Notes: a model not told the origin generated them from the letters alone. Positions 1 to 53,042 are shown, numbered from the stretch's first letter. The stretch: DNA of 64,000 nt from Phymorhynchus buccinoides (GCA_017654935.2 CM065698.1:1217354-1281353); one strand, 5' to 3'. A program made the numbers and translations.

Positions 1-40326
<40,326 letters not shown>

Positions 40327-40369
40327 CGTCTGCCGGGGCTAATGTTTCTGTCAGACACACACACACATG

Positions 40370-40372
40370 TAT

Positions 40373-40448
<76 letters not shown>
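40370..40448. repeat. (CA)n upstream of caspase exon 1
   Basis: About 38 CA dinucleotides, 50 bp upstream of the start codon on the gene strand; probably in the 5' UTR, a 5' intron or the promoter. Confidence 0.9.
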
Positions 40449-40450
<2 letters not shown>

Positions 40451-42735
40451 TATCAGAAGCCTGAGTTACTCGGTATCTTCATAAAGTGACAGTCTGTAAC
40501 TCGTATGATGTTCATGATTAACCACACTGTTTACATTGTATGTGATGTGTATCACACATAAAGGGGACTCAGCTTCACATTCAAATGATTTCAAGGATTT
40601 TCTCCTCAAAGCTAAACCATTGTTATGTCAACTCATGAACTGTACGTAATTATGGTTTTCCATTTCTCTTGTCTTGAGCATGATGTGGGACAGGTCAAAT
40701 GGCCTGAAGACATGGAATTAAACACCACACACACACACACACACTCAAATCTTCAATGCATTCTCTCTATCACTCTCCCAGCCCCTCCCCCTACAAAAAA
40801 ATGAGAAAGAAAGAAAAAATAGGGGCCTAAGTGAAGTCCGTACAGTAAGCAAAAAGGCAGTGGCTATTTACCCTCTAGTGGGAAAATAAAAGTCAGGATA
40901 ATTTTCCTCACAGTCTCTCTGTCTATAGCTCTCTTTGTCTTTTTACCCGGCCAGACAAAGTCTGACGGGTTTTCTTTAGGAAAAATAAACAAAAAATGTC
41001 TGTTTCCGGTAACCCGACCGAGCCTAGTTTTTGCTGCCGACCCTAATTCTTTTGGGGGGAGTTTCAAAAAAAAGAAGCAATTTGAGCAGACGATGCAAGG
41101 GAAACAACCATTGCACTCTCACTCGGATTAGTCAAGGCAGGGTCGGACAGTAGGCCTAACGGTTGCCCGACTGCCCGGGGCAGGTAGTCGTAAGTGTCGG
41201 GCAGGTGGTGAACTCGACGACCTGCCCGCCGGGCAAGTGCAAGTGCTTAGAAAAAAACCCAGAGCTGCCAACCGTTACGTTTTCGCCGTATTTTTCTACG
41301 GCGACCTCAATAAAATACGGTCCAATACAAATTAATATGGCGACATACACGCCGAAATATACGGCGGTGCGATGGAGTTGCACATGTATGTTTTATTTCT
41401 GCTGAAGCCGAGTAATTCGCTCTTCGCACATGTTGATGACAGACTAAGCTATTTTTAGTAACAACCCAGCAGAAACTGACAAGCGAACCAATCGTCGCAC
41501 GTAGCTCCTATGATTTCATCCAATAGATGAAGGCCGTTTATGCGGACTGCAAAGGTTTCCGAGAAAATTGCAAGTTAGAGCAACGTGCTTTGGGCGAAAA
41601 ATAACCATCGAGTCTGAGCCATCGGGCAGTGGTTGGAAGAAAAAATGACAACAATACTTTCTGCTGTCATATTCCGAGGTTCACACATGCTTTATTGCTT
41701 CGAAAGTGCCGAAGATGTGTCATTATCGCCGATAGTTTGGATAGTATCGCCATCGGCGTGCAGTGTGCGATTTTGACTTCCATCACTTCGTGATCAGTCA
41801 GTCTAGCCTAGGGCCTAAAAGTGGATTTGATTTTGATGAAGTTGGCAGTTTGGTTTGCTGGGCATGAGACAAAAGCACAAGCTATCCATAAAACTACAAA
41901 AAATGACAATTCTTTTTGCACACATACTTTGATGGAAAAGCTGTAGATAGACCCAGATAGAGCAGATTGGTAAAAGAGTCCAAGACAGTTTGACATTGTA
42001 ACTATGATTGTTTGACTTGTCACTGTGTCAGTCAGTGTCATAAGTTAGCATTCTTCTTGAAGGCAAGTCTTTAGTTTAAAAAAGTTGTTCATAGTGTATG
42101 TGTCTGTCTGTCACCGACTCACTCTGACTTTCTCTCTCTCCCTCTCTCTCTCTCTGATTGTGTACTTCTGTGTGTGTGTGATACTACTGTAGTATGTTAT
42201 AATGTATGTTGTCACAGAATAACCCCCTATACGTATGATAAGCTGATAGTTTGCTTAATCAATGTTTGTTACCACACGCACGCGCGCACGCACACACTGA
42301 GACGCACGCGCGCATGAGAAACATTTTTAAATAAACGTTTGAAAAATACTGGCAGATTAATTTTTTTAATTATGTCATTCCCGAGGAGCTGTGTGACAGG
42401 ATGGCCAATCATGAAGACTCTTTCTACTAGCTTTTTCACTTGTGGCACATTCATTTATCGGGCAGGTGGGCAAGGCACGCGATTGCCATTTCTATGTCTA
42501 AATGCGATCATGCGGATGCAGTGAAATCAATTGGTACATTTCCATCAGCGTACTTATGTGAAAAACAGTCAAGTGGTAAAGATAATCTGTTGATTGATAC
42601 TCACATTCACATGTTTCAGCAAATACGGCAAAAATCTTGCACCGCGAAGGGAAAAAAAAAAAAAAAAAAAAAAAAATTTGAAAGCCTACCTACCTACCCT
42701 ATTTGGGGGGGGCCATGTTCTCGGAAACAGACATT
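40449..42735. other. Region 5' of the caspase start, no gene seen
   Basis: May contain the caspase promoter or 5' UTR exon, not recognisable. A dispersed block GGCAGTGGCTATTTACCCTC (40856) recurs inverted near 62000. CCCGACTGCCCGGGGCAGG near 41164 and CTGCCCGCCGGGCA (41222) are palindromic GC-rich segments. (CT)n at 42127-42155 and (CACG)n near 42275. Confidence 0.4.
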
Positions 42736-43100
42736 TTTTTATTTGGCCTAACAACTGACTCAAGAACCCGTAACAGTGATTTAAAAATACTAACCCAGTA
42801 TAGCCGAACTAATATTAGAAAAAAATTATTTTCTAACAGAGTAACAAAATTTTGGAATACTCTTCCTGCACATATTATTATCAAACAAGCACAGAATCTA
42901 ACACAATTCAAAAACCTCCTTGGTGGATACACCAACATATCAAAACTACAATACGAGCATGACTAAAAGGCAGATTTGCCGAAAACAAAATACAAAAACC
43001 TCTCAGCTGTGCAAAAGTTCAAACAAAAATGACAGGACAGTGAAGAGGCCGCAAGGCCTAATGTCCTAACTACCTGACCTGACATGAATAAAGAATAAAT
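42736..43100 (+). mobile_element. 3' end of a non-LTR retrotransposon
   Basis: Plus-strand frame with TRNSDLKILTQY, RKKLFSNRVTKFWNTLPAHI and AQNLTQFKNLLGGY, the usual C-terminal end of CR1/Jockey/RTE-X reverse transcriptases (NRV-x-x-WN-x-LP). It is followed by GAGGCCGCAAGGCCTAATGT, CTACCTGACCTGAC and AATAAAGAATAAATAAAATA as a 3' UTR and tail. 5'-truncated at an A run and G run. Confidence 0.7.
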
Positions 43101-44607
43101 AAAATAGTAACACAATATTTTAATAAAAAGGAAAAAGATAAAACCCTAATCTACAATGACCCAGCCAGCTGGTTCTCCCTGTGGATCCCCAACATGATGC
43201 CACGTCAAAACAGGACCACCACCCTGCTTGATGGACGACTGGAACTAGTGGAAGGTGCTGATGATGAGATGAATCATGAGATATAATTATATATAAATGT
43301 GATATGGTAGGGTGGTTATAAAATTTTAAAAAAATGTGTACTTTTTGTCAAATCCTAATGAAATTTATGTCATTGGAAAGAGCCCGACAAGACCTTTAAA
43401 ATGATACCCAAATTATCAAAATCGGTCGAAAATTGAGAAAGTTACGACGTTTTAAAATGTTAGCTTTTTTTACATGAGCTATATAAGAAAAAGTTGATCA
43501 AGATTACCGGCCCTTACCGTATCAAGGTTTGGATGAATAAAACAGCCATAACTTTTTCTTTTTTTTACCAATAAACAAAACATTGGTACCAAAATAAAGC
43601 TTATTCAAAGGGGAAACATCAACCCCAAATATTAGACAGATTAGGCCTAAGCTTTTTGTGCGACTCACAAGATCGCAACATCAACATGCGCGTGACAGAA
43701 AACATGTCCGACAGTCTTCGACGTAACACCTCCCGACTTGTGGAGACCTTGAGCAGCATTGAGATTTATTCTAGATGCACCAAATTTGGTGTACTTGTAG
43801 AAAAATAATTAAATGTAACTAAGCATTTGTTTTAAAGAATTATATAATTACCGTTCAGAAATGATAAACGAATGAATTGGACCCAAATATTGGATCGCTT
43901 GTCTCTCGCGATCGGCCGTCTTAGCGTAAAAAAAGATCGTTCCCGAATGACCGAGTAGGTGTCTGCTTCCCGAAAGAAAGAAACTCGGATGGTCAGCGCC
44001 AAGAATAACCACCAATAAAAACAAGCAAAGGAAGTGACCGTTTGGCACATAGCCAAAATCGCGGTTCGGATTTTCAACCAGAAAAATCGCTGCGGCTTGA
44101 CCTAATTCCGTCGTTCCTAGATATGGTGTCATTTTTTTTAACGACAGTCTAGTAAAGGCATCCTACCTACCTTTACCGTACTCTAGTTACTTGTCGACTG
44201 CTGATCTCAGAGTGAGTCAAGTTGGCTTTAGTTTGAAATGAAAGTGGGAGAGAAACTTCCTGATCTGCCATCTCTGGTGATATCAAACGAAACTAGTGCA
44301 CAACAGTGACAACACACCACGTTGCACTACACTAACAGTAACACGTTTCTCCCATTTCTGCAAAGAAACTAGATTACCACGCCATCTGCAACATTTCATC
44401 TTCAGTCCTTCGAGAAGAAAAATCGGAATACCTTGGCAATTATTCACTCCTCTCGTTTTCTTGTTGGTAGCTGCAATTGTCTTACTAACCCGGAAGCAGA
44501 ATGACGTCAGCAAACAATGTTGCTAAAAAGCGACACTAAACGCACAAGCCAGTGCACCACAACTCTTAAGAAAACTAAACGCAATAAAGAGTGCTGCATG
44601 ACACTAA
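43101..44607. other. AT-rich region, no gene seen
   Basis: Short frames on both strands are unconvincing. No repeat structure noted. Confidence 0.4.
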
Positions 44608-44609
44608 CA

Positions 44610-44694
<85 letters not shown>
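44608..44694. repeat. (ACT)n trinucleotide microsatellite
   Basis: About 29 perfect ACT repeats; the poly-Thr frame is an artefact. Confidence 0.95.
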
Positions 44695-44714
44695 GTCCAG
44701 CTACATCAGTGTCA

Positions 44715-44752
44715 AGTCAGGGGTACCGCAGGGGTCAGTGTTGGATGGATGG
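44715..44752 (+). pseudogene. Reverse transcriptase motif fragment
   Basis: Reads VKSGVPQGSVLDGW, the RT motif SGVPQGSVLGP with one change, then breaks off into unrelated sequence (TGGAAGTTCAGTTTAACGTC). A very short LINE remnant. Confidence 0.6.
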
Positions 44753-44759
44753 AAGTTCA

Positions 44760-46110
44760 GTTTAACGTCGCGTATCGGCTTTCGCCATGTACGACGGGCT
44801 GAACAAACCAACCAAACAAAAATTTATGTTCCTGAATCACTGTCTTAGCCAAAAGGCCGAGAAGCGATCAGAATTTGAACATTGGGTCCGTGCCTATTTC
44901 TATATAAATGACTTTTATTACTACTAGGCCTACAATACCTCCTATCCCCCCCAAGCTGTGTTTGTGATAAAATATTTTGTTATTAAAAGATATGTAGCTG
45001 TTTGCTTTTGAATCTGGCAGGTTGGAGGAGGTCTGATTAAAAAAACCCAGGGCTACAGTTAAAATTCATGCATTTTTTTAGGCTCAACTGAGCTATTTGA
45101 TAAAAACAATCCGTGTTTGTGCTCGGGAAGAGCTTTATTATTAAAATTCTTGACAGGCATAAGCCTGTAAACAAGCTGATATACAGTTTAAAAAAACCTA
45201 TAAAAAAAGGTTATGTAAAAGTAAAATTTATTGTTTTATTTCCATTTTCTATATGTACATCACTTTTATATAAGACTATCCTATTAGGTTTTTGTCCCTT
45301 AGGACTCAATACAACTATTAGCTATTTAGGATTTTTAGTTGTGAATTTATTTGGTCCAATGGTGACTGTTGTCTTTTGTTCCTTAGACCAAAAGTTATTA
45401 GACCAAAAGTTATTAAAATTGATATGTACATTGTTATTATGTACACAACTTTTACAAACAAACTGTTTAGACCTTTTACTAGTAAAGTTATTTATTGTTT
45501 TTATAGAAACACTTGTTTAAAATATACCTAAGTTGTGTTTAATCTATGTTAAAATTTATTAAGTGTTTAACTTCTTTAATCTTGTCCATAGAACAAGGCA
45601 AAATGTAATTTTCACATAAGTGAGTATGTAAAATTGTTAAAAGTTATGTTAAAAAGAAAACTTGTTTTTTGTTTTGATTGAGTAGTGGGACCTAACCCCT
45701 ACAAACTGATCTTTTAGGTATATATATTCCGTTTTAATCTGGGTCCGTCTATAACGAGTTGGTTATAAGAACCAGTCGTTTCATTTTCCTTTCCCAGGAA
45801 CCCTTGTACACCATTACTTTGTGTGTATCCTTTGTTCATTAATTGTACCTGTCCTATTAGGACGTTTTATGCATGGTTTAAGATTATGTTATTAAAATCT
45901 ATATCTTTAAAATTGTTTATTATGTTAAAAATAGGTTAAGATTTGGTAAAAAAAACTAGTTTATGAATATTGAAGTTTCATAGTTATATTAAAAGTTGCT
46001 ATTAAAATCTGGTTTGTTTTATGTATATTTTGGTCTGTTACTTGACCATGTGTAATTTATTATTTTAAATAAATGAGATCTAGTCCAGATCCGTGACACT
46101 ACACGAAGTC
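44760..46110. other. AT-rich region 3' of the RNase H LINE
   Basis: Low GC with many TTAAAA and TTATGT motifs. A 135-codon plus-strand frame (45113-45520) is hydrophobic and AT-driven; I do not support it as a gene. The region may be a long AT-rich UTR of the adjacent element. Confidence 0.4.
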
Positions 46111-46112
46111 GC

Positions 46113-48300
46113 TTATGAGTGGAGGGACATACCATTGGTAATAGGTCTATTTAGATGAACAAGTTCAGTCTCAGTCCGAGTATTATCATATTCAATTTTA
46201 AGTATTTTGTAAGTGGGGGAACATACCGCCAGAGGCCTCCAATACTGCGATGTGTTAAGTGATTTTGTTTTTACCAACTGATCCCAAGGGGGGGTAGCAA
46301 CAAAAACTCTCCCGCCCTTGATAGCATGATGGAGTCCAAGAGGTCTCAACCTTTTAGTTAGTTGTGGTAATGGTAATAAGATGAAAATAGTGGGCACGGG
46401 GATGGCTAACGACTCCTGCATGTCCGGGGCGGAGGGAGGGAGGGAGAGGGACCCCTCCTCTCCGTCCCGAGCAGCGGCAGGTCACCGCATGGGCAGTCCC
46501 AAAAAAGGGGGGGAGCACGAGCGCAAAAGCGCAACGGTTACGAGAGAACCCCCCGCCGCGCGCACCGGACACCCGCCCGTGGGGAGAAGGGACTTTAAAA
46601 ACGGGTGGACTCAACAGAGCCACTTCAGCCCCAAGGGCGCATATTTTAATAAAAAGGGAAGAGGGGGAGGAAGGGAGCAGGAATACAGGCGGGTGCCCGG
46701 CGCGCCCCCCGGGGGGACTCCATCCCTATTAATAAGGAAAATTTTAGTTGGATTATACCAAGTGGTTAAGTGACGATTGGCCAATTGTTTCTGCCAGCCA
46801 GATTATTGGCAACCATCCCAATTTATCATGTTTGTTCATAATATGTTTTTCATTATATACCAAGTTATTTTGTTTAAATTTATCTATAGCAAGTTGAAGT
46901 TCATGCTTCAATTGATTACAAGGGTTAAAAATATGTTCTAGACTCAGGATATCTCCGCATTTACATGCGGAGCTTCTGAATTTACAATGAATAGAGTTTG
47001 TGAAGAATCTATTAATCCTACCTTGGATGTTATAAGGAATAGGTAGGAAGAGTCCATTTTTAATAAATTTAGTGCTCCAGGAGTGGGCCCTAGAGTAGGT
47101 ATCCAACTCCTCGGACCACCCCCGGAACGCACAACGTTTTAGGTGATTTTTAGCCTCAGAGAGGGATAATTTGATGTTGATAATCTGACCCTCAATATGT
47201 TCGGCTGCTTTTTTAGCAGCCATGTCTGCAATGTTATTACCATGCAAACCCAGATGGGAAGGAATCCACATAATAGTTACATCTGTACCTTTAGTTCTTA
47301 TTTGATGTATTAAATTTTGTATTTCCTGGATAATTTTTTTCCTGTTTTTAGTAAACCCTTGTAGTGCATTCACTGAGGACAAGGAATCTGTAAGAATAGT
47401 GATTTGAAAGGGCGGTTTTGGAAAGTTATTAATGAAGAAACAGGCTTCGAGAATAGCCCAGAGTTCAGCACTAAATATTGAGATTTTAGAGTTTAAGCAG
47501 AAGGATTTAGTTATTTTAAGGGCTGGGATGGTGAAAGCGCAGCCTATTTGTGATTCGGAGATCTTTGAACCGTCTGTATATATCAATAGTTGGTGTTGTA
47601 TTTCAGAGATTTTTTCTTTGGACGCTACCGAAAGTAGGTTTGGTTGGTTTAATTTAGAATACATCTGATGTAATGTAGTATCGAAATGTGCTGCTTCCCA
47701 TTCCCAGTGTGGAATAGGGAATTTAGGGTGAGTTTCAATGTCATCTATTTCCAGGCCTGCCATAAAAAGTATTTCCCGGGAATAGTCTAATGGATTGCAG
47801 ATCTTATGTGCGGTAAGTGGTTTTTGCTGTTGATAAGTTGGGTGGTTGTAAAAAGGATCTTCAAATTCTGCCGAAAAACTTTGTAGTGAAAATTGGTTTG
47901 TTGCGTATAATCTTGTTAGAAATGCTGATGTATTTAATTTCATGAGGTAGTTTAAGGGGATCCATCCTATTACACCGTAAACTAAATTGTTAACTGCAAA
48001 TTTTGGAACTCTGAGTGCAGCTTTAAGGGCTCTTAATTCTGTTGATTGTAGTCTTTGTAACAAATTATCTGTGATATTATAGAAGACTTCCATCCCATAT
48101 GTTAATCGACTACGAACGAGGGCTTGTGTCAAGTGGACAAGAAATTTTGTATTTTGAGCCCATGTTTGCGTGGAGATGATTTTAATGAAGTTAGCGCCTT
48201 TTATGGCTTTTTTGCAAAGGTGGTCGATGTGGGGGGCCCAATTAAGACGTGGTGTGAGCACTACCCCCAAGAATTTTGCTTCTGTCCTTTTTACCATATT
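46113..48300 (-). mobile_element. 5'-truncated non-LTR retrotransposon with RNase H domain
   Basis: One minus-strand frame of 514 codons (46753-48297) is open without frameshift. It begins in the RT thumb (FLGVVLTPRLNWAPHIDHLC, LVRSRLTYGMEVFY) and continues into an RNase H domain with IYTDGSK, SAELWAILEA, LTDSLSSVNAL and WIPSHLGLHGNNIADMAAK, keeping the D-E-D-D set. A C-terminal Cys/His motif follows (CKCGDILSLEHIFNPC). This order is typical of the I/R1-type LINE group. The start at 48297 is simply where the truncated copy begins. The 3' flank (46390-46720) is unusually GC-rich, with a perfect CCCCCCGGGGGG palindrome at 46705. ORF1, endonuclease and most of the RT are missing. Confidence 0.85.
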
Positions 48301-48800
48301 TATGTGACCGAGTGACGTGACGTAAGTCGTCCACTCGTCACTAATTATTCATAGCCCAGTTTACTGGTCACAAGATTGTTCAAAGCAGACGGTTCAATCT
48401 GCCGACAGACGGCTCGATTGCAATTCGCTAGTTTTGACACCCATTGTCATCGTGTCAGCAGACGATGTAATTGCGTGTCTCCTTTGTTAGTCACAAGATC
48501 TTATTCAAATTCAAATCGAACAGATGCCTTCTTCCAAACCACTGACCAATATAATTCAAATTTGACCGCCACTTGTCGCGTCAGTTGACAAGTAGAGTAG
48601 ATAGGCAAGTCTATAGCCTACCAGCCACTTGTGATGCGCCTGTGTGGTCAAGAGCCTGCAATGTTGAGCACTGATCCCTGCTCATAACTGATGTATTTGC
48701 TGCACTGTCTTCTTAGTCTTCCTTAGTCTTTCCTAGTGAATAAACAAAGCTAAGCAACTGTCTGGTTTCCTCTATATGTTCCTGGTCTGCGTGGTGTGTG
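48301..48800. other. Spacer without recognisable gene
   Basis: Some short direct repeats (TCTTAGTCTTCCTTAGTCTT near 48709). No coding signal. Confidence 0.35.
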
Positions 48801-49510
48801 CTCATCATCCACCCCATTTCCTCATCAAGTCTTCCTTATCCCGATCCCTTACCCTTACCACCCCATCATATTTATTAATGATCTACCAAATAACATTGAC
48901 AGCACTTGTAAAATCTTTGCAGATGATACCAAAATCTACAATTGATCATCTTGTTCTACTTCTCTTCAAAATGACATTGAGGCCTAGGCTCGTTACAAGG
49001 TTAGTCCGATAAATGGAATGTATATTTTAATGTATATTAACTTACAAGGTTACTCCGATAAATGGAATCTATATTTTAATGTATCTAAATGTGGTGTTTT
49101 ATCCTGAATGTGACTATGAAATGAGACTAAGTGACGGTGTCCAGCCAACAGCTACTGTTATGGAGGAGAAAGGCCTGGGTGTCTCTTTTGACAATAAATT
49201 ATCTTTTGATGCACATATCCAGGGAGTGGTCAGCAAGGCTAATCAAATGTTGGGAATGATTAAATGGAGCTTCACGTTTCTAAATAAAGATATCTTTTTA
49301 AAATGTTGCACAAAATATTAATACTTTTAAAAAGCTTCTGGACAATATTCCCAAATTTCAGATACTCTTGTTTAGTTATGATAGGTTATTTTATTTCAAA
49401 AACTTGCTCAGACCATAACATAAACTGTCATAAACAAAAAGACATAATATTGAGGGGACGATTTATAGGCCGCGTGGCCTAGGCTCGGCTGTCCCTACCA
49501 TCTACCTACC
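48800..49510 (+). mobile_element. Degenerate non-LTR reverse transcriptase fragment
   Basis: FINDLPNNIDSTCKIFADDT (48870-48940) is an RT palm motif. KGLGVSFDNKLSFDAHIQGV and ANQMLGMIKWSF (49165-49275) are from the thumb. The segments lie in different frames with stops. A duplicated block (GTTACTCCGATAAATGGAAT versus GTTAGTCCGATAAATGGAAT) lies at 48999 and 49050. The tail has AGGCCGCGTGGCCTAGG and a (CTAC)n end like the 3' end at 43040. Confidence 0.7.
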
Positions 49511-50000
49511 TACCTACCTCCCTCAGTTTTATCCCCGATTCTCATGATCTCTCCACCAACACCCACCAAACCCTTTAAATCAAATCAAATCAAAACATCT
49601 TTATTATCTCTGAAAAGAGAAATTGCGTCCAGGTGCCACAATTATAACATAGACATTAACATTAAACATACAATAAAATACATTGAACGGTTATAATATC
49701 GCAAAGAAGATTAAAGATATAGAGCACACATGCATTAAAATATTTACAAGTTTAATAAAAACGCATAGAAAAAAAAAATGTCCGCCTGCCGTTTATTGGC
49801 AAATATTTACATAATTATACAGGGGTTCAAAGACGAAGATGCGCAGTATGGGATGAGATAAGATTTAAGAAATATATTAGATAGAAAAGCGCCTCCTGTC
49901 CCTTCAACTTCTGTCCCCCAAGAGGCTGCGAGACCTAGATGTCCTAAAACTAGTAAAAGCCTAACCTGACCTGACCAAACCATCAAAGTTTTGTCAAATC
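49511..50000. other. LINE 3' tail fragments
   Basis: AAATCAAATCAAATCAAAAC with TCTTTATTATCTC (49577-49610) looks like the reversed (GATTT)n-AATAAAGA tail of a minus-strand LINE. GAGGCTGCGAGACCTAGATG and CTAACCTGACCTGACC (49922-49976) resemble the plus-strand tails at 43040 and 49460. No gene. Confidence 0.5.
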
Positions 50001-50029
50001 AAAAGTGGGCTGCTGTCAAGTTGAAATTC

Positions 50030-50337
50030 ATGCACACACATACACACACACACGCGCGCGCGCGCGCGCGCGCGTGCAGTGCATGCACACACTTGGACAC
50101 ACACACACATATACATACACACACCACACACTGACACATATACACAGTCAAACACACAGATATGTGCACGCACGTGTGAGCATTCACACCCAAAGACACG
50201 GACAAACACACACAGACACACAAACATGCACACATGAACACACACACATGCACATAAACATGAGTAACACACACAAGCAGATATGTACATGCAGTCAGAT
50301 GAGTGCATGCAGGCACACGCACACGCGCACACGCGCA

Positions 50338-50394
<57 letters not shown>

Positions 50395-50475
50395 CGCACG
50401 CACATAAACATGCAAGCACACTGAATGCACACGTACACATACACAGGCACGTGTATGCACACACATTTATATAAC
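50030..50475. repeat. Imperfect (CA)n/(CG)n tract
   Basis: Alternating CA with (CG)n at 50053-50075 and a pure CA run at 50340-50391. Z-DNA-prone. Confidence 0.9.
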
Positions 50476-50518
50476 GGCATGCACATCATGTGCACATACA
50501 TCCACCACAGACACACAC

Positions 50519-50641
<123 letters not shown>

Positions 50642-50763
50642 TTCCACAGCGTCCCTGTCAACAAAACAGAGGGAGAGCACTAGCATTGCCAAAACAACTT
50701 TAACATTTTATAAATTAAAAAAAAAAAAATAAAAACACAAAATGCTGCCAATATTAGAATTAG

Positions 50764-50814
50764 AGAGAGAGAGAGATATGTAGGCCTCGCGCATTTGTGA
50801 GTGTATGTGCACGC

Positions 50815-50847
<33 letters not shown>

Positions 50848-50870
50848 CGTGTGTATGTGTGTGTGCACGC
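50764..50870. repeat. Short (GA)n and (GT)n tracts
   Basis: GA run at 50763-50775 and GT/GC run at 50806-50868. Confidence 0.85.
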
Positions 50871-51021
50871 ATGCTATATTCTTTGACATAAATTCTCAAA
50901 TAGATCTAGATTCTTGATCATTGAACTAAACTAGATCAATCATCTTCTCGGAAGCATATTAATCTTTGTTACCACACACTATAGTCCCACACGCAGATGG
51001 TACAACATATCAGTTCACCCA

Positions 51022-51933
51022 TGTAACCCCGTTGGTGCGATAATGGGTACTCCCTTTTATTTGATAAAATACAAAGTACTCCACTTTAACGAAGGTCAAG
51101 GGCGATAGTCTTAAAAATGTATTTCATTGGTTGATAGCATAAAGTGTTTGTTTCCAATCTTTTGATTGGATAGCATTTTTTGTTGACGGTTGTGAGACCA
51201 ACGACTGCTAAAGTTTTATCTAGAACCCCTATTCCACAAATAGGGTAAGTTATGCTTTTATAGGTTTGACTAACCTACTTTAGGTTAGTAAACTAAGTTT
51301 GTACTAGTCATTTGCTTGATTGAGTGCAGATTCTTTTTATTTTAGTCATTGTTTGGCAGCAATTAATTGTTTTTACCTTGGGTGACGTTGTGGGCGTGAC
51401 CTACAGTTTGTGGTTGTTATTGTTTTGTTTTGTGTTATTGCTGCTGTTGCTGCTTAGTATAATTGAAGGAGTATTATTGATTTTAGTGAGATAATGGCAT
51501 GCATGGAGGTGGTTAATAAGTGTTATGGTTGGGTAAATATTGTAAGGGGATCATTATATTTATGGGCTTAGAGTTTGTGACGGTTAACACATTTATGCAT
51601 GCACACACATCACTCACACAGCAAGCGTACAGCACACACACTTATGACACAAGATTGTTTTACCATCATCTTTAATATTTGGTTTTATTGGGACATTATG
51701 ATTAAGGATTGTGTTTGGTTGTGTGTGTTGCAGGGTTTTCTTCTACTTTTTCATCTGCTTCCCTACTTATACCTGTCTTCATACCTCATCAATCGGATAA
51801 TCAACCTTCATCTCCATCGTTTTTATATGAGTTCTTTCTGTAAATTAAAGTCCGGAGAAGCTGAACCCAAGTCCCAAGAGGTTTTTTTAGTGTTTGCGTG
51901 ATCCTGTCACAAGAACCACGTAATTCTGTAACA
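51022..51933 (+). repeat. Left LTR of a Ty3/Gypsy-type element
   Basis: 912 bp from TGTAACCCCGTTGG to TTCTGTAACA, preceded by CCCA, which also follows the right LTR. It is followed by AGTGGCGCCCAA, which fits a tRNA primer-binding site starting TGGCGCC. Its last 597 bp match 58164-58759 with one substitution and one 1-bp indel by eye, and its first 308 bp match 56027-56334 inverted with about two substitutions. Confidence 0.88.
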
Positions 51934-51981
51934 AGTGGCGCCCAATAGTGTGTTGCTCCGGAGAGGACTCAACCATGGTCC

Positions 51982-53019
51982 ATGGAGCTATCAAATGAAG
52001 AAAGAAAAGTTATAGAGGCAGTAAGGGCTCTAGGTATTTCCCCGAAAGCAGATTCATCCACTGACTTTATCAGATGGATGGAAGATTTTGTAGCAGAAAA
52101 AGCAGCAGGAGAAGAACAGGACGAACATCAAAGACAGACTAATATAAAAGTAATCCACCACCAGCCTCACCAGCCAAGGATCTCCCCATTCAGTGGCAGT
52201 GGGGGAAAGGAGTCAGAGGCAACCTTTGATCTGTGGAAATACGAGATTTCTTGCCTGAAAGAATTGTACAGCGAAGAGGCCATACTGGAGACCATCCGTC
52301 GATCATTGCGGGGAGAGGCTGCCAGAGTGGCAATGAGACTTGGGCCAAAGGTGACCTTGGCTGAACTGCAGGCCAAGTTTGACAGTTTGTACGGAACCGT
52401 CCATTCCAAACAGTCAGTGCTAGCGGAATTTTATAGTGCGCAACAACAAGAAGGAGAAGACGTTGCCCAGTGGAGTTGCCGTCTCGAAGATATTCTTGGA
52501 AAAGCAGTTGAACTGGGTGAAATAGAGAAGACCAAAGCTAATGAAACGCTTAGATGCACTTTCTGGAGTGGTCTAAGACAGGATCTGAAGGATAGGACGG
52601 CACATAAATTTGACAACATCACAGACGTTGATGAGTTGAGAAAAGCAGTACGACAGTTTGAAATAGAGTCTAAGCCAAAAGTCAGAGCGACAGTGAGAGT
52701 AAGTGCTGCAAGTACTGATGTGGAGGCTCAACTCAACAAGCTGTCCACTGAGATAAGGTCGCTAAAGCATGAACTGAATCAGAAGACACAAAATCCATTC
52801 TTCCCTCCAACTGAAAATGTTCCCCCGACATCACTTCAGAATCAGAGAGCTCCTCTTCAGGACAGGAATAGAAGACCTCGTCCCAACTGGACTGAAGAAG
52901 GACCTATTTGCTACCGCTGTGGGGAGAAAGGACACGTTGCCGTGGGATGCCGTGTGCGCCTTGATCATCGCAGACATCCTTTAAACTGCCGCGGGTCTGC
53001 AGACGAGGGCAATCTGTAG
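51982..53019 (+). CDS. Gag of the LTR element
   Basis: 345 codons starting at the first ATG that opens this frame after the primer-binding site. It has an N-terminal helical part, a capsid-like domain around residues 85-230 (FDLWKYEISCLKEL, SVLAEFYSAQQQEGEDVAQW, TFWSGLRQDLK) similar to the Gag/PNMA type, and one zinc knuckle CYRCGEKGHVAVGC near residue 313 (CCHC spacing). It binds element RNA and forms the particle. The frame ends at 53019 and the pol frame starts 23 bp later in another frame. Confidence 0.85.
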   Translation: MELSNEERKVIEAVRALGISPKADSSTDFIRWMEDFVAEKAAGEEQDEHQRQTNIKVIHHQPHQPRISPFSGSGGKESEATFDLWKYEISCLKELYSEEAILETIRRSLRGEAARVAMRLGPKVTLAELQAKFDSLYGTVHSKQSVLAEFYSAQQQEGEDVAQWSCRLEDILGKAVELGEIEKTKANETLRCTFWSGLRQDLKDRTAHKFDNITDVDELRKAVRQFEIESKPKVRATVRVSAASTDVEAQLNKLSTEIRSLKHELNQKTQNPFFPPTENVPPTSLQNQRAPLQDRNRRPRPNWTEEGPICYRCGEKGHVAVGCRVRLDHRRHPLNCRGSADEGNL

Positions 53020-53042
53020 ACAGCAAGAATGCTAGCCCGCCT

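Noticed and set aside
44517..44765. Poly-Thr protein frame
   Set aside because: (ACT)n translation; only the short RT motif downstream is meaningful.
45113..45520. 135-codon hydrophobic plus-strand frame
   Set aside because: AT-driven composition, no family resemblance, embedded in low-complexity DNA.
51599..51901. 100-codon frame inside the LTR (repeated at 58426-58727)
   Set aside because: Frame differs between the two LTR copies because of a 1-bp indel; LTR sequence, not a gene.
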